DNA from: Blastobasis lacticolella
Lineage: Eukaryota > Arthropoda > Insecta > Lepidoptera > Blastobasidae
Direction of reading: 5' to 3'
Assembly (NCBI GenBank): GCA_905147135.1
Contig: LR990061.1
Coordinates: forward strand, 9,338,026-9,402,025
DNA length: 64,000 nucleotides
In this document: in pieces, positions 41,926 through 54,024 of the stretch
How the letters are laid out: each line of letters starts with the position of its first letter
How positions within the stretch are numbered: position 1 is the first letter of the stretch
Notes under the pieces: model-generated
Told to the model about the DNA's origin: nothing
Databases searched by the model: none
What the model saw: only the letters and a program-made list of their open reading frames with translations
Position numbers and translations under genes: made by a program

Positions 41926-42184
41926 TTAGTTGTGATTTCAAATTTCGTGAAACAACATTCTTATTTTACCCAACCGCGTCTTGGCAAGTCGTTCCCGAAA
42001 TTGCTTAGCATAATCATTAAATTTAAGGAGATTCTATCTCAGGATACTTGAGATCTTGTTTTTAGATTTCTGGTTGGAGTCTTCAATTTCGGCTGATTAC
42101 TTTGATGTTGACGCAGATTTATGTCATTATGGTATCACGAAGTTGAGGGACCTCTTTGGTTATTACCTGGGTCAGTTCGGTTAT

Positions 42185-42285
42185 CTTGGCGTTGATTTCC
42201 CGGTTTTGCTCTCGCGCACGAGGGCCTGGAGTCAGGTAATTACAGTAGAGCAACTGCCATTTGACGTCCGTGACAAATCGCGAAT
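42185..42285 (-). mobile_element. SINE S1, 3' fragment
   Basis: TATCTTGGCGTTGATTTCCC to CAACTGCCATTTGACGTCCG is the S1 tail in reverse, with a short internal deletion. Confidence 0.65.
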
Positions 42286-42417
42286 TAAAACCTTGACATG
42301 CCTACATACATTTCTAAAGTTCTTGTCCACGTCCCATAGTCGGCAGAGACTATGAACCGCTTCATCCGCCCCTGTATATACATTGCACCTTTGTGTTTAA
42401 TCGCTAATATAGTATAG

Positions 42418-42616
42418 TAGTGGACCCGGCGCGACTTCGTTCGCGTTCACCTACATTACCCCCACCTACACTTTTTTTCTTTATTTTTAACCTTCTTGAA
42501 TCACTCTATCTAGTGTATCGCATTTAAATCGTATTTATAAGATCTAAGCGTACATACTCGTACATAGCGACTGACGGCGGGAAGCGACTTTGTTTACTAT
42601 GTTTGTATATTATGGA
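42418..42616 (-). mobile_element. Short Helitron, decayed ends
   Basis: The minus strand starts TCCATAATATACAAACATAG and ends with the hairpin region GCGAACGAAGTCGCGCCGGG, then TCCACTAC where CTAG is expected. Confidence 0.65.
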
Positions 42617-42961
42617 CCGCAATGGTCATACTTTTAAAGTCGACGCCGTAAAATTCTATCAGGAACACAAGCTTTGCAATTCCAAAAAATAACTACATAT
42701 TTTTTCCATGTAGATACCTAACCTGCGACACGTGCAGTATTTCGTCCAGGATTTAGCAGTAGTATTTTACTCCAGGATTTTGTAGTAACAGGTCGTTTGG
42801 TGGTAATGGAATTTTTCATAGCAGGTTAGCCGCGCCTCGCGGGGGCCATTATACAAAAACTGGCTACGTTGTGAGCTAGCAGAGTTAGTGGTTTATGGGG
42901 ATCCTGTGCAGTGCAATCTCTATAGTTTGTTATGAGAATGCGACAAACGCGTAAACTATAG

Positions 42962-43035
42962 CCAATGATTAATGAATGAACAACACTTTATTGCAACGCT
43001 TTAGAGAAGCAACAGGCGGCCTTTTTGGGTAAATA
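42962..43035 (-). mobile_element. LINE 3' end, family E fragment
   Basis: AATGAATGAACAACACTTTATTGCAA-type end and the reverse GGCGGCCTTTTTGG block recall 17735-17870 and 63760-63850. Confidence 0.4.
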
Positions 43036-43177
43036 ACTATCGACAGGAATGCACTATAAGAAAATAAACTGAGAGTAAACCCGTTCAACCTATAGACATT
43101 GGTGTAATTTAATTAATACTATAGATAAATATACAACCTAGCATAATACTATATATACATGATGTGGTAGGTACGCT

Positions 43178-43470
43178 GTTTTTTTATACCACTAAGGTGG
43201 CAAACAAGCTTACGGCCTGCCTGATGGAAAGCAGTCATCGCAGCCTATTGACGTTTGCAATACCAGGGGCATCACCCACGCGTAGCCGACCCCGTAAAAT
43301 GAAAATGAAAAGTATTTATTGAATTAGGATTACGTTAATTAATACATTTTCAAACGTCAAATATCTAACGGAAAGCAAAGGGAAAGTTAAGCGAGCCTTA
43401 GAGCCGAGAAAAAACATTTTCACCCCTTTCAACTCCATGTTGTGCTCTTCAGGGAAAACCTCTTTTGCAC
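43178..43470 (-). mobile_element. LINE 3' end, family A, split by another LINE end
   Basis: The family A sequence is continuous up to GACCCCGTAAAA (43299) and resumes at AAAAACATTTTCACCCC (about 43410). The extra bases are a separate insertion. Confidence 0.65.
43300..43408 (-). mobile_element. Short LINE 3' end inserted in family A
   Basis: The minus strand ends CAATAAATACTTTTCATTTTCA, that is AATAAA followed by TTTTCA repeats, the same plan as the tail at 4013-4055. It is heavily 5'-truncated (about 110 bases). Confidence 0.55.
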
Positions 43471-43479
43471 GGCTACCAT

Positions 43480-44440
43480 AAGTGTGCTCTCGTGAGTAAA
43501 TTGAAACATTTACTATAAGAAAATAGCGTATCATAGAGTCAAATGATGCGGATGAGGGGTCTAGATATACAGCAGGGTCCACATTAACAGACATTAGACT
43601 ACAGTACCAGTAGACATCTTAATCCTTTACTTACTTGATTTCTGGCCCGGACCGGAATTAAACCCGGGACTCTGTAGTACGACAGACGACTATCTTAACG
43701 CAACTAAAGCTAAGTTATACCTACTAACTATAACTGGATAGCATTTACTCTAATAATATGTATGGCTCCATTTATTGTGTATGCTCAGGATTACAAGTTG
43801 GTTGTGTGAGTAAAACTAAGTGATGAATTTGTTAACCAGTTGTAAGCGTTATCCGGATTGTATTACGAGAGAAACACCATTGCCAACAAACTGTTATGCA
43901 GTTTGGCAGGGTAACTATAAATAAGACAGAATGTACGAAATATTTTAAGGACTAAATAAATAAATAATAATAATAAATAATACTAATTGTGTATGATGTA
44001 ATAGAACCGATTCCTCTCAGCACACTATACTTTTAAGTAATGATATCCACAGACCAAAACAAAGGAAACGTATCTAATTTGCGGTTGAAAATCGACTATA
44101 GATTCGTATTATTTTCTCAACATTTTGCTTGTGCTGGGACCATTGTTGATGATATTGTTTACTTACAATTTAAAAAAACACGAGAGTTTTGTTGTTCACA
44201 TAACCGCTTTAGGTTAGGTAGTACATAAAATGAATACATGAATTATATACTGCTTTTAAAAAGATTGGAAAGTTAGCAAACTTCATGGCTAAGACTGACA
44301 AATTTTTTTTTGCTTTATTCTTTTTTAGTTTGACAGATGCCTCCTAGATAGCCGCAGTGTTGTAAGTGGTGCTTCATTACGAAACCGAAACTAGCCGTTT
44401 TGAATTATTTACTGATGACTAGTGTATCTAACTATAATAT
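43480..44440. other. No recognisable gene
   Basis: A tRNA-like CCCGGACCGGAATTAAACCCGGGAC segment near 43646 might be a decayed SINE head. Otherwise AT-rich without supported ORF. Confidence 0.35.
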
Positions 44441-44447
44441 TATATAA

Positions 44448-44595
44448 TATGAGGCATAATTACGCTTATGACCTGCCTGATGGTAAGCAGTCACCGCAGC
44501 TTATGAAGGTTTGCAATAACAGGGGCATCACCCACGCGTTGTCGACCCTGAAAAACCTTTCACCCCTTTCATTAAGAACTCCATACTTTTTCTTT
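44448..44595 (-). mobile_element. LINE 3' end, family A
   Basis: ATGACCTGCCTGATGGTAAG, CAGTCACCGCAG, GGGGCATCACCCACGCGTTG and AAGAACTCCATAC in reverse sense. Confidence 0.65.
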
Positions 44596-44796
44596 TTTAA
44601 TCCGTAGGTTTTAGGCCCACAGAATACGAACCTCAACTCATTTCCAATCAAAACGCATTAAAACTGCGATAAAATTGCATCCACAGTTCGTGGTTTCGAT
44701 CAAAACGTTATAACTACTAAGAAATTATACAGTTTATGATTGAAACCACTTTAGCTTTTTACTGCTCCTGTAAAATTTAATTTAATGTAATTATAC

Positions 44797-44850
44797 CGTG
44801 TGGTGAATAGCACCAACCCCTTACACTCATGGGTGTTGTAACGATCACTA
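44797..44850 (+). repeat. Family D repeat, 5' fragment
   Basis: CCGTGTGGTGAATAGCACCA and CCCCTTACACTCATGGGTGT only. Confidence 0.55.
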
Positions 44851-44859
44851 TGTACCATG

Positions 44860-47230
44860 AGCTCGTCACCGTACAATTTATTTATATATCATATGGTTGT
44901 AGTTGATGGACTTGGAAATGAATACGCATATCACACACAGAGCAGTGTGTGGTTAAAAAAATAATTTGCTATCATGATATCTTTTAACAAATGTTCTCAA
45001 ATACTTAACCAAAACTTGGTTTTGTAATAAACTTAAACAATTTATTTGACGATAAGAGAAATATTTTACTTCAAAAGCCCGTAATAAATTTACGCTATTG
45101 ATTGGTTGGACGACAGGCAAAATATCGTGAATATCTTAAATGTTTGGCGTCAAGTATGGGACTCAAGAAAAATACTCACAAGTGATAGTGATGTGAAATT
45201 CATACAAATACGTTCCAACAAAATATCGAAATAAATAATTGAATAAAAGCACACTTAAATATTAAACGAGTCTAGAATTTAATTTGAATCTACTTGTTTG
45301 ATGACTCAAATGGATTTGCTTCATAGGAATTAAATATATCTAAACTCAGTCTGATGAAACATTACATCGAGTTTATAGTACCTAAAATGTCTTTATATTG
45401 TTTACTTATAACTCCCTACATTATAAATTTTGGTCTAAAGAAATTACACATCGAATCCATTTGCTTACGTATTTTTGTTTGCGTTGTTTAAATTTAATCG
45501 ACTCGGTAAATAAATAAAACGTCGTATGCACACATCCCTACATCCCTAGCTGTTGTAACATTTAACTATTTTCGGTTTAACAGGAACACTTTGTAAAATT
45601 TATGGATATGCGAACGTTATAAGAGCAGTCGCTTTAGACCTCATAAACTTAGAAATATTTCATTTTTTGTTTGTTTGTAATATTGAACTGTGGGAATTTT
45701 GACGATAACGATTTAAAGCAAGGTGGCCAGAGTAGGGAAAACGTGACAGTCAGCCCTTGGGTCGCGTCGCGTGAGCATCATCGTATCCATTTCCGTAACT
45801 AAGAAACCCCAGGCTTTTCCAAATTTCCTCGAAAAATTCATTACAACTCGCGTGTAGTTTGTTAAATTAATTAGTGCTTCATTATTTTGTGTTATCTTTC
45901 AGCTTTGTGTCGTTTCTTTCGTTCTCTATCTATTTCTTAATCAACGTAGTGTCAGTGATTTGGTTTGTTTAATATTTGTCTTTGTTTCTAAGTTTCGAAA
46001 GCGTAAGTTACATTCTCATTACTTTTATGGTAGTTAAGAGTATTTGATAGGGCTCTTAGAGATTTCAACATAAGTGTGAAAGGTGAATAAAACACAAATT
46101 TTGAAAAAAATATTACCAAATTAAATATCATCAGTACACACCCGCACTGAATAAAAAACTATAAAACTAACCTGGGACACAGTTTCGGATGTGACATCGA
46201 ATACACTCTAAGAGAATGAGTCCGGCACGAATCCCGACTTGGTCTTCGATGGCCTAGGCGCTCTAACTAAGTCTACGCCTAGGTTTACCGCCGAATTCTG
46301 GTACGATTTTGGCCCATGTTCCGTTTAATACCCTTTGTGCTTTTAAAGCTTTAATGACATTTTCCTACGGACATGAATATCGAGTTTGGATCGAAACCTG
46401 GCCCGAGTCGTTATCGTCCCTCACTAGGCACACAACTTACACACGCGAAGTAAATAAAATTTAAATAATAGTCTCCCCTTTGACTCGTGAGTCGATAGGT
46501 AGGACCATAATAATGCCTGACGAGATGATCGGAATATGAGTGACGGTTTGAGCGAAGTAGACAATAGGTCACTGGTTCGTTTGATTTTGAAGGCTTTGCT
46601 GGTTGGCTGAGATATGAGGTGTGATGGGAGTCTCAGTTCCTTATCGATTAGGTAGGTTTTCCGAGACCTAATGGCCTCTATTCTATATTATTTAAGTGAG
46701 GATAACGTTAGGGTTTCGCAATCATGGGGTTAGAGTGGCCACAGAAGAAAGAAGAATCTGTTGCCGTTTCGAGTGCTGTCAAAGCTAAGTCGCATGTTTA
46801 CTTTATACTTTGTTTGATTTCTTGTAGGGATTTTATAAATTGTTTGACTATTTCGATTTGCGTGGATTACATTTAAATCATCTTAGTTACGCGGATTTAT
46901 GTTTCATTCGTTTCATTTTTGAGGATTTTGATATTTGATTTTACTTTTATTTATGTGAACTAAATTTTATTCATTTGCAAATATCTTCCGGATATTCGTG
47001 CGGTTGAATCACAGAGTATTGCTATAAACATACATGTTTTTTGTGACGTTTTTCAAAATGTGTACACAACGTAATGGGTCTGAAAATTTAATCAATAACT
47101 AGACGATCACTCGCTTACGGCCAAATCGCAATATGTGAAATGATATTTATTATGTTATGTCTACTCTTTATAGGTAGATACTCGTATGTGTGTATTTATA
47201 CAGACAGATAGGTATTAGGGTGACTGAGAA
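44860..47230. other. Mostly unique sequence, no gene recognised
   Basis: This 2.4-kb stretch lacks every repeat family listed here. It contains a GC-richer part (46140-46420) and a pyrimidine-rich part (45840-46010) but no ORF above 60 codons. Non-coding exons or regulatory DNA of the receptor gene cannot be excluded. Confidence 0.4.
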
Positions 47231-47237
47231 GTTACAG

Positions 47238-47443
47238 TGTCGTACAAGGCGACTAATGTTTTCGAGGCAAAAGATCTATAGTTTCCGAAGGCTGGAAAAT
47301 TGGCAGCAGCGTTTTCCATTGTTATATTATAAACAAGGCGACCTCCAACCCGCCTGCCAAGCGTAGAGTTCATGGCAATAACCTCCCCTTTAGGAGAGGC
47401 CCTAAGTCCTGCAGATGACTATTATGGGCTGTGATGATGATGC
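47238..47443 (+). repeat. Family D repeat, 5'-truncated
   Basis: GTGTCGTACAAGGCGACTAA to CTATTATGGGCTGTGATGAT, followed by GATG. Confidence 0.7.
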
Positions 47444-47444
47444 T

Positions 47445-48235
47445 ACCGCTTTGTTCACCAGCTCCTTATACTCGTATTTTAGGTACCTTCCTAATACGTT
47501 CAATCAAAATGGCGTTCAGTGCGATGTTGTAAAATAAAAAGTAAGTATCAAAGCCAATTGTATTAATGGAAAGCTCCCACTAGCGTTACTCGGGAGCACT
47601 AGTTTTAGGATATATATTCAAGTGTGTTGTGTAAACGGGGTTTCAGATAAAGTGTGCATTTCGCACGCTTACAAAATATACACTTCAGCTGATAGTGCTT
47701 TGCTGCTGCGAGGGTAGGGTTGCCTCCTAATCCTTTTGGTGGGATTATTCTACAATATTGTATTATGGTGTGAAAGTTATAAATCGATGTTTGTTCACTA
47801 GTATTTGAACGCAAAAACTCCTAGACAGCTCCATTTTTGGCCGCATCGTCCTTTACCACCAGGAAAGGTGGTGAATTGCCTGGCTAGCCCTTTTTCATTT
47901 GTCGTCAGTTTTACGTCATTAACCATTGACAATGTTTTATTGTAATTAGCTTTGCCATTTTTATACAATATACAGAAATTGAACAGTTTGCTTGTATGTA
48001 AACCAATGAATGCAATGAGTTTTCAAAATCGGCATAATAGTTTTTAAATCTAATTACTTAAGTACTAAAAAAATTAAACCTTTCGTCTGAGTCTAGATAT
48101 GGAATGGCATTGTTACGTATTGTATTTTTAAGTTATTTATTTTTGTTATTGGATATGTATCTTAAGTAGTTGCTATTGTTTATATTCTTATTGTATTTTG
48201 TACATTGCCTACAATATTAATATTCTTTCACCAGT
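47445..48235. other. No recognisable gene; short family F-like piece
   Basis: GGCCGCATCGTCCTTTACCA near 47840 resembles family F. The rest is not assigned. Confidence 0.35.
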
Positions 48236-48237
48236 TT

Positions 48238-48368
48238 ATGTAAAAATTGTTGCATGGAAGAGATCGCTCTCAGCGATAAGGCCACCCTTGTACCTATATT
48301 GTTTTAAACTGTATGTTTACAATCTCCTTTAATGTACAATAATAATGTGTTTTAAATAAATAAATAAG
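48238..48368 (+). mobile_element. LINE 3' UTR with hairpin, family E
   Basis: GCATGGAAGAGATCGCTCTC AGCGATAAGGCCACC is followed by TGTACAATAATAATG and AAATAAATAAATAA. The perfect stem ATCGCT/AGCGAT (48263-48277) is also present at 59427-59441. Confidence 0.65.
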
Positions 48369-48603
48369 TTCATTTATTTAAAAATCTGTGTCCCCAACAT
48401 GTTGGTAACAAAGTATACTTACCTAATCTTTTCCTCTTTATAATATTTATAGCAAGGCAATACATTCTTCGATCGAAACCAGTTACGAAATTGCGGTTTC
48501 GTACACGGTCGAAAGGCAATTATCCAGATTAGTCACCTAGTGCGACATCCTGTTCTGAAAATGTATTGGCGCTATATTCTACTCTACACCGCACTCATGG
48601 CTT

Positions 48604-49075
48604 AATTTCATATTTATCATCGCAAAGTCACGAATGGCTATTGACAATGTCGTGCTGGTACCAGCGCTAAGAAAGTCGAATAAATGCGGTCCCATGGAGA
48701 TATGTGTGGAGGTCACCATAAGCGATAGAGTGAGGAATAGCGACTTAAGAGTTCGCTGTAAGCTGAAGGATGATGTGGTGACTAGAATTGAAAGGGGTAT
48801 ACTGAGATGGTTTGGACACGTGGAGAGGATGAATGAAAACAGATGAAAAGAGAAGAGAAGAGAAGGACATCTACTGATCAGATAAATGATCTGCTCCAAA
48901 AAGGGCTGAAGAGTACCCTCAACCGGTGTAAATGCATGAAAACATGTATGAATGTGGACGAGCCGAGAGAGGTGTCAGGATCGTAGCTTGTTGCGCTCGA
49001 TAGTTTCTGCCTACACCTTCGTGAGTTTGTATGTGTGTATGTATCTCAATAAACTAAATGCAAATTTTATTTTTC
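48604..49075 (+). pseudogene. RTE-like LINE 3' end
   Basis: The frame reads ISDRVRNSDLRVRCKLKDDVVTRIERGILRWFGHVERMNENR, a reverse-transcriptase C-terminal block. Frameshifted remnants (DQINDLLQKG, CMNVDEPRE, SLLRSIVSAYTF) follow, then CAATAAACTAAATG. Not functional. Confidence 0.7.
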
Positions 49076-49079
49076 GATT

Positions 49080-49880
49080 AAATAACTGTAGAATGCCAAC
49101 CCTAGTCCATAACACGCTCGCGTATCGCATAGTGGTTAACAGCGCTCGGCTTTTACTCGACCGCTATCGGCACCCAAAACACCTTTCGATATAATTTGAT
49201 TAAACTTAATACTGAGCAACGCGAGGAAAGTGAGTTTGTTCATTTGGGGAATTTGGGGAAATTCCGCTCTGCGTACGAGTATTTCGTGGTATGGGATTAG
49301 GGATTGGGAATTCTTCTTATGTGACTATTTTTCTGGGAAAACGCTTGGTAATTACTAGTTTGTTACACGTATAGACTGGTTGAGTAGCAAGATTATTTTA
49401 TCCTTCAATTTTAGCGCTACTACTTAGGACTATCAAGTTCAAGTCAAGAGTGAATAGGTATATTTTAGGCATGCACTATATCTTGAACCTCATCATTGTT
49501 TCCCATAGGCGAGATGAGGTCAAATGCAAACCTACCTATTATCCATAAAACAAGCAATATTTAGCTGGAAATTCCTTTCAGCCTCTTATCTCCAAACAAT
49601 GTCTTAGTAAATAAACTCTTAAACGACTATTGCAATTTAAAAATAGTGACACAACTCACTCCATCCAGCGGGTAAATGCGCCATTAATTGGCCCCAATCA
49701 AGCGCCCACAGCTGGGGAAACACTCGTAAACCATGGCATGGGAGCGGCGCGGCTGCGAACAGCTGACTGTTTGCGAGCGACCCGTCGGGGTGCTATTTTT
49801 ACTCAATTGCACTTCGGACAGTATTCTTTTGACAAATATTTGGAGGAGGAAGGTGGAAAAACCTTTTTACCCCATGTTGT
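49080..49880. other. No recognisable gene; GC-rich island
   Basis: 49660-49800 is GC-richer than its surroundings, with two CAGCTG E-boxes and GGCGCGGCTGCGAACAGC. The 106-codon frame at 49630-49950 runs into a LINE end and is not a recognised protein. Confidence 0.35.
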
Positions 49881-49884
49881 ACTC

Positions 49885-50060
49885 CTTTTTTTAGATTATG
49901 TAATTAGACTAGCCCGGCATTTGACCGCCATCTCACCTGTTGGTAAGTGACGATGAGGCCGATGATGGAGCATGCCTGTCTAGGAATAACCTGTTCATTC
50001 TCGTCTTGAAGGCGTCTAGATTATAAGGATCAGGGAACACACTCGCAGGTAACTCTAAAG
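49885..50060 (-). mobile_element. LINE 3' end, family F
   Basis: TTTTTTAGATTATGTAATTA, GGCATTTGACCGCCATCTCA and AGGCGTCTAGATTATAAGGA match 35381-35575. Confidence 0.7.
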
Positions 50061-50159
50061 GGAAAACCTCTAAATATTAAGACTTGCCAATTATTTGGTG
50101 ATTTAAATATACTGGAATTGAAAATACAAAACGATTAAAACGGGATCGTCTCTTCTTTT

Positions 50160-50415
50160 CTATCGGGTCGTTTGGTGTACGGCAGAATGGAATGCAGCAT
50201 TAACCTGATCCGTTGATGGATGTCGTAAAAGGCGACCACTGTCAAGCTGACCATCTATTACCTCCGTAGACCAGAAAAACTTTTGCAATTTTTTTCTGTG
50301 AATTATGTCACCACTACGATCTCCATCCAACTCGCCTGCAAGCATGGAAGTTATGGCTTCTACTAACCTGGAAGAGGCTCAGATCTAGCAGTGAAATGTT
50401 AGGGTTGTTGATGTG
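50160..50415 (+). repeat. Diverged relative of family D
   Basis: It has the same order of blocks as family D (CGTTTGGTGTACGGCAGAAT, GTCGTAAAAGGCGACCACT, ACGATCTCCATCCAACTCGC, AAGCATGGAAGTTATGGC) but only about two-thirds identity. It is probably a subfamily. Confidence 0.5.
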
Positions 50416-50520
50416 ATTAGGCTGTTCCAAGACGGGCATGCTTCATCTTCGGCCGCATCGTCACTTACCAACAGGTGAGATGGCGGTCAAATGCCTGTCT
50501 TGTATAAATAAAATAAATAA
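50415..50520 (+). mobile_element. LINE 3' end, family F fragment
   Basis: GCTGTTCCAAGACGGGCATG, TCGGCCGCATCGTCACTTAC and GTGAGATGGCGGTCAAATGC, then AATAAATAAAAAA. Confidence 0.65.
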
Positions 50521-50592
50521 AAAAGATTACGCTGTTAGCGTCACCTAACGTTGAGGCATCGTCATCAAGCGTCACTAAGCATAAGCGTCTCA

Positions 50593-50854
50593 TCATTATC
50601 ACAATATCAGCCGAAAGACGCCCACTGCTGGGCATAGGTCTCCCTCAGAGATCTCCACAAAGGCCGGTCCTGTGCTTTCCGCTTCCAACAGGTACCTCCA
50701 ATCTTTACGAGGTCGTCGGTCCACCTTGTGGGAGGCCTACCCACGCTGCGTCTTCTGGTACGTGGTCGCCACTCGAGAACTTTACCGCCTATCAGCCATC
50801 TGTTCTTCGAGCTATGTGCTCTGCCCACTGCCACTTCAGCCTGGCAATCCTTAA
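50593..50854 (-). pseudogene. RTE-type LINE 3' end
   Basis: The minus strand reads GGKVLEWRPRTRRRSVGRPPTRWTDDLVKI..W-RKAQDRPLWRSLRETYAQQWASFG, a clean C-terminus of the same RTE family as 32710-33315. It is 5'-truncated. Confidence 0.8.
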
Positions 50855-50859
50855 GGCTA

Positions 50860-52050
50860 AATTTCCTAATCCTTTTTTACAAAATAAAAATCCTAACCAA
50901 ACCTACCACCGAGGTTACACCGAGACCTTTTAGAGAAAGGTGGCGTGCTGAATAAAAATTAGGTGGGCAGTTGCCATCTCAATCACAGACCCACGGCGTC
51001 CGCACGTGTCAATTGAGGGTACGTTTACCCTACGTCGGATCCTACGATAAAGATAAAGTCAGTTGCAAATAAAGGATCAGCTACTTTCCTTGGATAAAAA
51101 GTACAGAACGTTTACCTTTGTAGCACAAAATCTACCTTGCTGCGTATTAAACTAGATTTTGTTTGCCAATTTGTTTAAATTTCGTTTAAAGACTTAAATT
51201 AAATCGCAGAATACGAATACCGTTATGGGTGTTTATTGCACTAATAATAATTATACTTAAGAAGTTTGGCATTCATAACACAACCCCAGTTCAGTGTGGA
51301 ACATTTCAAGTAAGAACAGCACCTGATGTGTCTTTTATAATGTTATATTTCTCTGTGTGTAATTATTGTGTACAATAAACAGTTTAATAAATAAACATAA
51401 GAGTAGGACTTTTTGCAAGTATCTACGTCAATATTTTCACTAAGAGTATTTGTTCCCTGGGACTCGACTATGCCACTAATACTTTATTACTATGCCACTT
51501 ATATTACAATTTCGAAGTAGTTATTATTTACATAATTTCCGTCTATATCGCCTCCAATGTTACCGGGCTCGGATAACTTTGGGTATTGATAATTCAAAAT
51601 ATGGGTACCGATAACTTCTCAAAAAGTCAATTTAAATTGCGTCCATCGCCACCAGCCAAAAATGGCCAAGTTGCAGATAGTAAACAAACAAAATGATATT
51701 TCTTTTAGAAATAAGTAGTGCCTGTTGTGTCAGTTATATCTATGTTATATCTCTGTATTTCTTTATTGTGTGCAATAAATTGTTAAATAAATAAATAAAT
51801 AAAGTGGACGGTTACCACTTACCACTCTTGGCTGGGATGGGGTTACCACGTAACTCTGTCTATACAGTAGTTAGGAGGACCCACTAAACCCAACTGGATT
51901 GCGATCTCATTATGATATCTGCGCATAAAGTAATAATACCCACCTCATTTACGGCGGCTTTGAAATCGCACACAAATACACACGGAAGCTTATTTTCCAA
52001 TTTATAAACGATCTGCCCATAACGTGAACTGCCAAATACAGTGGCAATGC
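50860..52050. other. Two LINE-tail-like ends in otherwise unassigned sequence
   Basis: 51300-51405 and 51700-51805 share the order CCTG-TGTGTC, ATGTTATAT-TCTCTGT, TTATTGTGT-CAATAAA, then TAAATAAATAAA, and look like two copies of one LINE 3' terminus (plus strand). Nothing else was recognised. Confidence 0.45.
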
Positions 52051-52057
52051 GAATCAT

Positions 52058-52383
52058 TATCATCTTGGGTTATGTTCTCGCATATGACGGCCCGGAGTCC
52101 ACCTTGACCATAATCCAGGATTTAGCAGATCAGGTAATTTCAGTGGAGCGACTGCCAGGGGAACCTGACTATATTGGATCATGATTACACATTCAGTCGC
52201 CTGAATGTACCTACAAGTTTTATCAAGATGTTTTCCCTAACCGCAAGAGTATCAGTTAGTATTCAACTAATGTACATAACTCAGAAAAGGGTCTATGGTA
52301 TATTTGCCGTAGTGATATTCGAACCCAGTATCTCTCGCTTAGGAGTCTGATGCCGAAACTACTCGGCCACCGACGCTCCAGTG
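52058..52383 (-). mobile_element. SINE S1
   Basis: Nearly full-length reverse copy. The head at the right reads (minus) GAGCGTCGGTGGCCGAGTAG with box B GGTTCGAATATC; the tail at the left is degraded (ATCATCTTGGGTTATG). Confidence 0.75.
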
Positions 52384-52389
52384 GCAGTG

Positions 52390-53145
52390 TGGCAGATTAG
52401 TGGCAGTGCGAAAAACAGCTTATAAATACGTATTGTAAAATTGTGTACCATTCAAACTAGGAAATGGATGTTCGGATAAACGATTTTTTAAGCTTTCATA
52501 CAAAAAACTACTGGGGTGCGACCGCCTTACTCTCTATCGGGATAGATAGAGCAATCAGATAGAATGACGTCATGTCTAGCGACAGCTTAACTCTCTATCG
52601 TTCACGAATGAACGAAATGAATGCAGTGAGGGAGTAAAGGATCGATTGGCCGCTCGGATTATGATGATGATGGTAATTTTCTGATATTGGAATTTTCAAA
52701 TAAATTCTAACCCATTCCTACATATTTTACACGGACAAAATTGCGTATTTATAAAAATATGTATTTAGCTTGTTAACAAACCGCATTATCTTAACAAAAA
52801 CGGAAATACCTTCCTTGAGAGTTTCTTTAGAACCATTTATAGCCGCACTTGTGTATTAATGAAAAACGTTTTTATTAAACAACAGGCAAGGTTCATATTT
52901 CCAGAAACAATGTCAAAAAGCATTCCTTCCTTTGCAAACTGCAGTCGACTCTATATTAACGTAATAAGGTATATTTTCGACTGTATGAGCAATAATGAGT
53001 GCTAAAAGGAAAAAGGAAATGCGAAAAATGCACTGCGATAAGTAAAATGACGATGTTTCAACAAGCTGTATTGCGCATATTCTTGAAGCAAACTTGTCTT
53101 GAGGCGATAAGTACGGAATACAGTAGGATTCACAAGGTACATTAG
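52390..53145. other. No recognisable gene; small hairpin
   Basis: CTCTCTATCGGGATAGATAGAG (52530-52551) can form a hairpin, with a second CTCTCTATCG at 52591 and a TGACGTCA at 52565. No ORF is supported. Confidence 0.35.
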
Positions 53146-53149
53146 TAAC

Positions 53150-53305
53150 ATAATGTTTTAAACTATCGCGGTTATTATCACACATTTTAAGGGTATGTTC
53201 CGGGTTTCCTACCGCGTACCTTTGTTGACGAGTAGCCCGATATTTCGACACAGTTGCATGCATCGTAGTCACGGGACGACGGGAGTTGTCGAAACCCAGA
53301 ACATA
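53150..53305. repeat. Family G repeat, complete inverted form
   Basis: The left arm GGGTATGTTCCGGGTTTC (53191) pairs with GAAACCCAGAACATACCC (53292-53309). The element encloses TACCGCGTACCTTTGTTGAC and a CATGCATCG centre. Upstream, TAATGTTTTAAACTATCGCG (53152) is the inverse of the right part of the copy at 41830. Confidence 0.7.
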
Positions 53306-53354
53306 CCCGACTAGTAGCTTGCCAATTTCGCGATATCTTATAAATAATAATCAT

Positions 53355-53690
53355 TTTTGCGTTAATGTCCCGGTTGTGCTTTCGCGACGAGGGCTTGGGT
53401 CCGCCTTGACCATGATCCAGGATTTAGTCATCAGGTTATTACAGTGAAGCGACTGCCATCTGACCTCCGTGACCGTGCTACCAGGGGAAGCTGACTAGAT
53501 TGGATCATGGCTACACATTCAATCGCCTGAAGTATAGGGTTAATCACGATGGTTTCCTCATTGTAAGAGCATCGGTTAGTATTCAACTAATGTGCACAAC
53601 TCAGAAAAGAGTCATTGGTATAGGTGTGGTAGTAGTAGGATTCGAAACCGGTACCTCTCGCTTACGAGTCGAATACCTTAGCCCTTACCC
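53355..53690 (-). mobile_element. SINE S1
   Basis: Reverse copy: TTTGCGTTAATGTCCCGG tail, GATCCAGGATTTAG and GGTACCTCTCGCTTACGAGT head end. The extreme 5' head is replaced by unrelated sequence. Confidence 0.75.
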
Positions 53691-54024
53691 TTACCTACAC
53701 TGATAACTGATAACAGCATCGCTTTCTCTTTCTGTTTGCTACTTTACCAGATTCCGAAAAGTTTATTTTAAATTCCTCTTGTGTCGGGTCGGGGTGTTCA
53801 TTTTCGGTTACTTTTCTTTGACACCCTTATTCATAACCAATACTTCTCTGAGTAAAGTTGCAGCTTTACTATGCGTTCTGAGGTCAATACGGCTCTATGA
53901 TTGGTCAATATCGTTCAATTTGACGGGCACATAGTGCTGATCGAGACTTCTTGCGATCGAGATTTCTGAACAGGTTCAAGTGTCTTTATAGCGAACCCTT
54001 CATCCTTAAGTCATGGATCTTACA

